A stretch of DNA of 6,290 bases from Nitrospira sp. (GTDB taxonomy: Bacteria > Nitrospirota > Nitrospiria > Nitrospirales > Nitrospiraceae), in the NCBI GenBank assembly GCA_030456405.1, contig JAKDNQ010000133.1, positions 1-6,290 on the forward strand. The letters run 5' to 3'. Below the pieces are notes generated by a model. It was not told the origin of the DNA, did not search any database, and was given only the letters and a program-made list of their open reading frames with translations. Both the position numbers and the translations under genes were made by a program. Positions 5,011 through 6,290 of this stretch are shown here, piece after piece. The stretch's first letter is position 1. Every line of letters starts with the position of its first letter.

Positions 5011-5343
5011 GTGGATTACACGATCTCCTATTACAGCGATGTCGTGCAGACCGAGATTCTTGGCCTGCCCGATACGTTGGCAGCGAGATATATCGTGCTC
5101 ACTCGACGAATGGTTGTACTCGGCCCGAACTTGGGAACGCCGCATACCAAAGCCTTTGGCGACGGTCTGTTCGAGTTGCGACTGAAAGGGACCGAGGGCA
5201 TTGCGCGCGTATTTTTCTGTACTTTGGCCGGCAAACGAATCGTGATGCTGCATAGCTTTATCAAGAAGTCAGACAAGACGCCTTCTCGCGAGCGTGAGAT
5301 CGCTGAGGCGCGGTTGAAGGAGGTCAAACATGGATACGCATGA
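5011..5343 (+). CDS. Type II toxin, phage Gp49-like/HigB (RelE-ParE superfamily)
   Basis: This 110-aa toxin probably cleaves mRNA on the ribosome, as Gp49/HigB family members do. Features are a short N-terminal strand (MDYTISYYSD), the helical LPDTLAARYIVLTRRMVVLG (19-38), then the core GLFELRLKGTEGIARVFF (52-69). GKRIVMLHSFIKKSDKTPSREREI (74-97) follows, with the family's HxFxKKxxKTP signature. Arg57, Arg65 and the His81-Lys86 region are candidate catalytic residues. The start is GTG at 5011: the frame is closed by a stop at 4987 and no ATG lies between. There is no Shine-Dalgarno. Its end overlaps the antitoxin start by 14 bp. The toxin-first order is the HigBA pattern. The length is normal and nothing appears broken. 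Confidence 0.9.
   Translation: MDYTISYYSDVVQTEILGLPDTLAARYIVLTRRMVVLGPNLGTPHTKAFGDGLFELRLKGTEGIARVFFCTLAGKRIVMLHSFIKKSDKTPSREREIAEARLKEVKHGYA
5317..5324 (+). promoter_or_regulatory. Strong ribosome binding site for the antitoxin
   Basis: AAGGAGGT lies five bases before the ATG at 5330, a near-complete match to the anti-Shine-Dalgarno, and is inside the toxin's coding sequence. It contrasts with the GTG start and absent ribosome site of the toxin, favouring an excess of antitoxin. Confidence 0.8.
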
Positions 5344-5617
5344 TCAACTCGTCAAGAAGCTCATGCGCCGCCCGGGCGTGCGCGCAGAGGTGGAACGTAT
5401 TGAGCGCGAAGAGTCCGTGTTGCTCGATGCCTTGCTCAAGGCGCGGCAAGAAGCGGGGCTTACTCAAGGACAGGTGGCAGCTCGAATGGGGACGCACGCT
5501 CCCGCTATTGCTCGTCTGGAACGGGCGCTTGCCAGCGGAAAGCACTCTCCATCGATTGCGACGTTGCGCAAGTACGTCAAGGCCTGCGGCAAGCGCCTGG
5601 TGCTCCGAGTCGCATGA
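5330..5617 (+). CDS. XRE-family HTH antitoxin (HigA-like)
   Basis: This 95-aa DNA-binding antitoxin pairs with the upstream toxin. The N-terminal part (1-32, MDTHDQLVKKLMRRPGVRAE...) is a charged helix of the kind that wraps the toxin. Residues about 33-70 are a Cro/C1-type helix-turn-helix: LLKARQEAGLTQGQVAARMG, with recognition helix HAPAIARLERAL (56-67). The C-terminal SPSIATLRKYVKACGKRLVL (73-92) is the usual ending of this antitoxin family. It starts within the toxin gene (14-bp overlap), so the two are translated from one message. It probably represses the operon promoter around 4964-4992. No dedicated plus-strand terminator is clear; the hairpin at 5682-5703 may serve both strands. Confidence 0.9.
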   Translation: MDTHDQLVKKLMRRPGVRAEVERIEREESVLLDALLKARQEAGLTQGQVAARMGTHAPAIARLERALASGKHSPSIATLRKYVKACGKRLVLRVA

Positions 5618-5675
5618 GAACACGCATCAGACCGATCGCCGGAGGTGACGGCTAGGCTCCATATTGTACGGCAGG

Positions 5676-5706
5676 AAAAATGGGCGTGTCGTGTGACACG
5701 CCCCCT
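5676..5706 (-). terminator. Intrinsic terminator, tail copy B
   Basis: GGGCGTGTC (5682-5690), loop GTGT and GACACGCCC (5695-5703) form a perfect 9-bp stem. On the minus strand it is followed by A then T5. It sits 31 bp past the stop of tail copy B, as the related hairpin does at copy A. The shared GACACGCCCC half shows a common origin. It may also stop the antitoxin message. Confidence 0.7.
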
Positions 5707-5796
5707 CTGCTTCGTGCCGAAAAACAAAAACCGGTTACTTCAAGGCGTCGATGCCGGCGCCGAAGTTCATGTGAAACGCCGCTCCATTCATCACTA

Positions 5797-6185
5797 GCCC
5801 GCATTCTGCACGAGGGTTCGTGACCCTTCGACACGCTCAGGGTCCCGAGCCCAGTCGAGGGACGAAACCGATGAGAGGCCACGCGAGACGGTTCGACAGG
5901 CTCACCGTCCTGAGCTAAGTCGAAGGACGGGCGCGCGGAGCCGAGAGGCGGGGCAACACCCCGCCTGGGAGTTCCGAAGGGGGTGTGCCCCCTTCGTGGG
6001 GATTTTACAAGGGGGCTGGCCCCCTTGTAAGAGTGGGCAAGGCAGGTTTCAGGGCCGAGCCCGCGAGGGAGGGAGGCATACTTGAAACAGTATGTTGACC
6101 GACCGAACGGCGAGCCCGCCCGCCGTAGGCTTGTTGCAGCGGCGTATCGGCGGTTGTAGTAGAAGCCTTCGTGCATAATGCGGGC
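5797..6185. mobile_element. 389-bp MITE-like element with terminal inverted repeats
   Basis: The ends are imperfect inverted repeats: left 5796-5819 starts AGCCCGCATTCTGCACGA, and right 6162-6186, read in reverse, starts AGCCCGCATTATGCACGA, continuing with one gap for about 24 bp. The flanks are TA (5795-5796) and TG (6186-6187), where uninterrupted copy A has only CA (4872-4873). This implies a 2-bp target duplication, probably of TA. It has no transposase. Internal content is TTCGAC..GTCGAA dyads (5824-5926), three strong hairpins (5946-6030) and a GC-rich right arm (6048-6160) with a CATACT/AGTATG stem. The TA target suggests IS630/Tc1-mariner mobilisation in trans. Confidence 0.65.
5946..6030. 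repeat. Three stacked perfect hairpins
   Basis: Three stems follow one another with about 8-nt gaps: AGGCGGGG (5946-5953) with CCCCGCCT (5959-5966); CGAAGGGGG (5975-5983) with CCCCCTTCG (5988-5996); and TTACAAGGGGG (6005-6015) with CCCCCTTGTAA (6020-6030). All are perfect (8, 9 and 11 bp) with 4-5-nt loops. Stem sequences differ, so they are not simple copies of one another. Confidence 0.85.
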
Positions 6186-6290
6186 TGGAGCAGAAACCGA
6201 CTTGACTCCGGCTGCTTCCGCTTTTTTCACCCGCGTTTTGTTCGTGCCGAGATGAGATATATATGGGGGACATTGCACTGCGGATAGCGT

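Larger units (their letters stand above)
5735..6250 (-). pseudogene. Thioredoxin-fold-like gene tail, copy B, split by an insertion
   Basis: This second copy of the 4812-4937 tail is in two pieces on the minus strand. 6188-6246 encodes TNKTRVKKAEAAGVKSVSA, and 5735-5794 encodes VMNGAAFHMNFGAGIDALK with its TAA at 5735-5737. Ungapped comparison with copy A gives 50/59 and 54/61 identical bases. The DNA between (5797-6185) is an inserted element. The cis-proline of copy A (SVP) is Ser here, fitting decay. Homology with copy A stops near 6250, almost the same codon where copy A is cut. The frame stays open beyond it to the window edge (TLSAVQCPPYISHLG), so a longer gene further right cannot be excluded. 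Confidence 0.55.

Noticed and set aside
4843..5253. 136-codon minus-strand ORF opposite the toxin
   Set aside because: It is antisense to the toxin, with no family features, and continues into the tail fragment in the wrong frame.
5652..6278. A 208-codon minus-strand open frame spanning the right end
   Set aside because: It reads through the inserted element and its hairpins. At the left end it is in a different frame from the thioredoxin-like tail, so it is a chance opening in GC-rich DNA.

Overview
The window is about 6.3 kb of moderately GC-rich bacterial DNA. I place it tentatively in Nitrospirota (Nitrospira-like). The reasons are the dense intergenic repeats: 9-bp CCAGACAGA arrays, heptad CCTTCAG leaders, and a 127-bp nested inverted repeat opening with GCAGGATGCT. 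These resemble repeats I recall from that genus. No taxonomic marker gene is present, so this is inference.

Left part (1-3426), chromosomal housekeeping-type genes. A HAD-superfamily hydrolase (201-917, +) faces a CobB/SIRT5-type sirtuin (1035-1763, -). Only an imperfect hairpin of 9-bp repeats lies between them. After a repeat-rich divergent intergenic region comes a 444-residue protein (2092-3426, +). It joins a complete ketopantoate reductase (PanE/ApbA) to a C-terminal domain resembling the sulfite-oxidase-type molybdopterin domain, without an obvious Mo-ligating cysteine. The sirtuin and panE-like genes share the same repeat-derived leader, each exactly 9 nt from its ATG.

Middle part (3427-4691), accessory. 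A 127-bp inverted repeat begins at the panE-like stop codon. Next is what looks like an integron gene cassette: a GTTAGAC boundary, a single 146-aa ORF of unknown function (3700-4140) and an 88-bp attC site (4135-4222) overlapping the ORF's stop codon. No integrase is visible. A broken second cassette start and a small DUF2628 membrane protein with a TTG start (4299-4691) follow.

Right part (4692-6290), mobile and decaying. A toxin-antitoxin pair (Gp49/HigB-like toxin 5011-5343, XRE-family antitoxin 5330-5617) is flanked on both sides by minus-strand copies of the same unit: the 3' tail of a probable thioredoxin-fold gene followed by an intrinsic terminator. Both tails are cut at nearly the same codon. 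The right tail is further interrupted by a 389-bp element with terminal inverted repeats. Comparison with the uninterrupted left copy shows a 2-bp target duplication (TA/TG), as expected of an IS630/Tc1-mariner-type MITE. The element carries three closely stacked perfect hairpins.

No tRNA, rRNA or CRISPR array was recognised.
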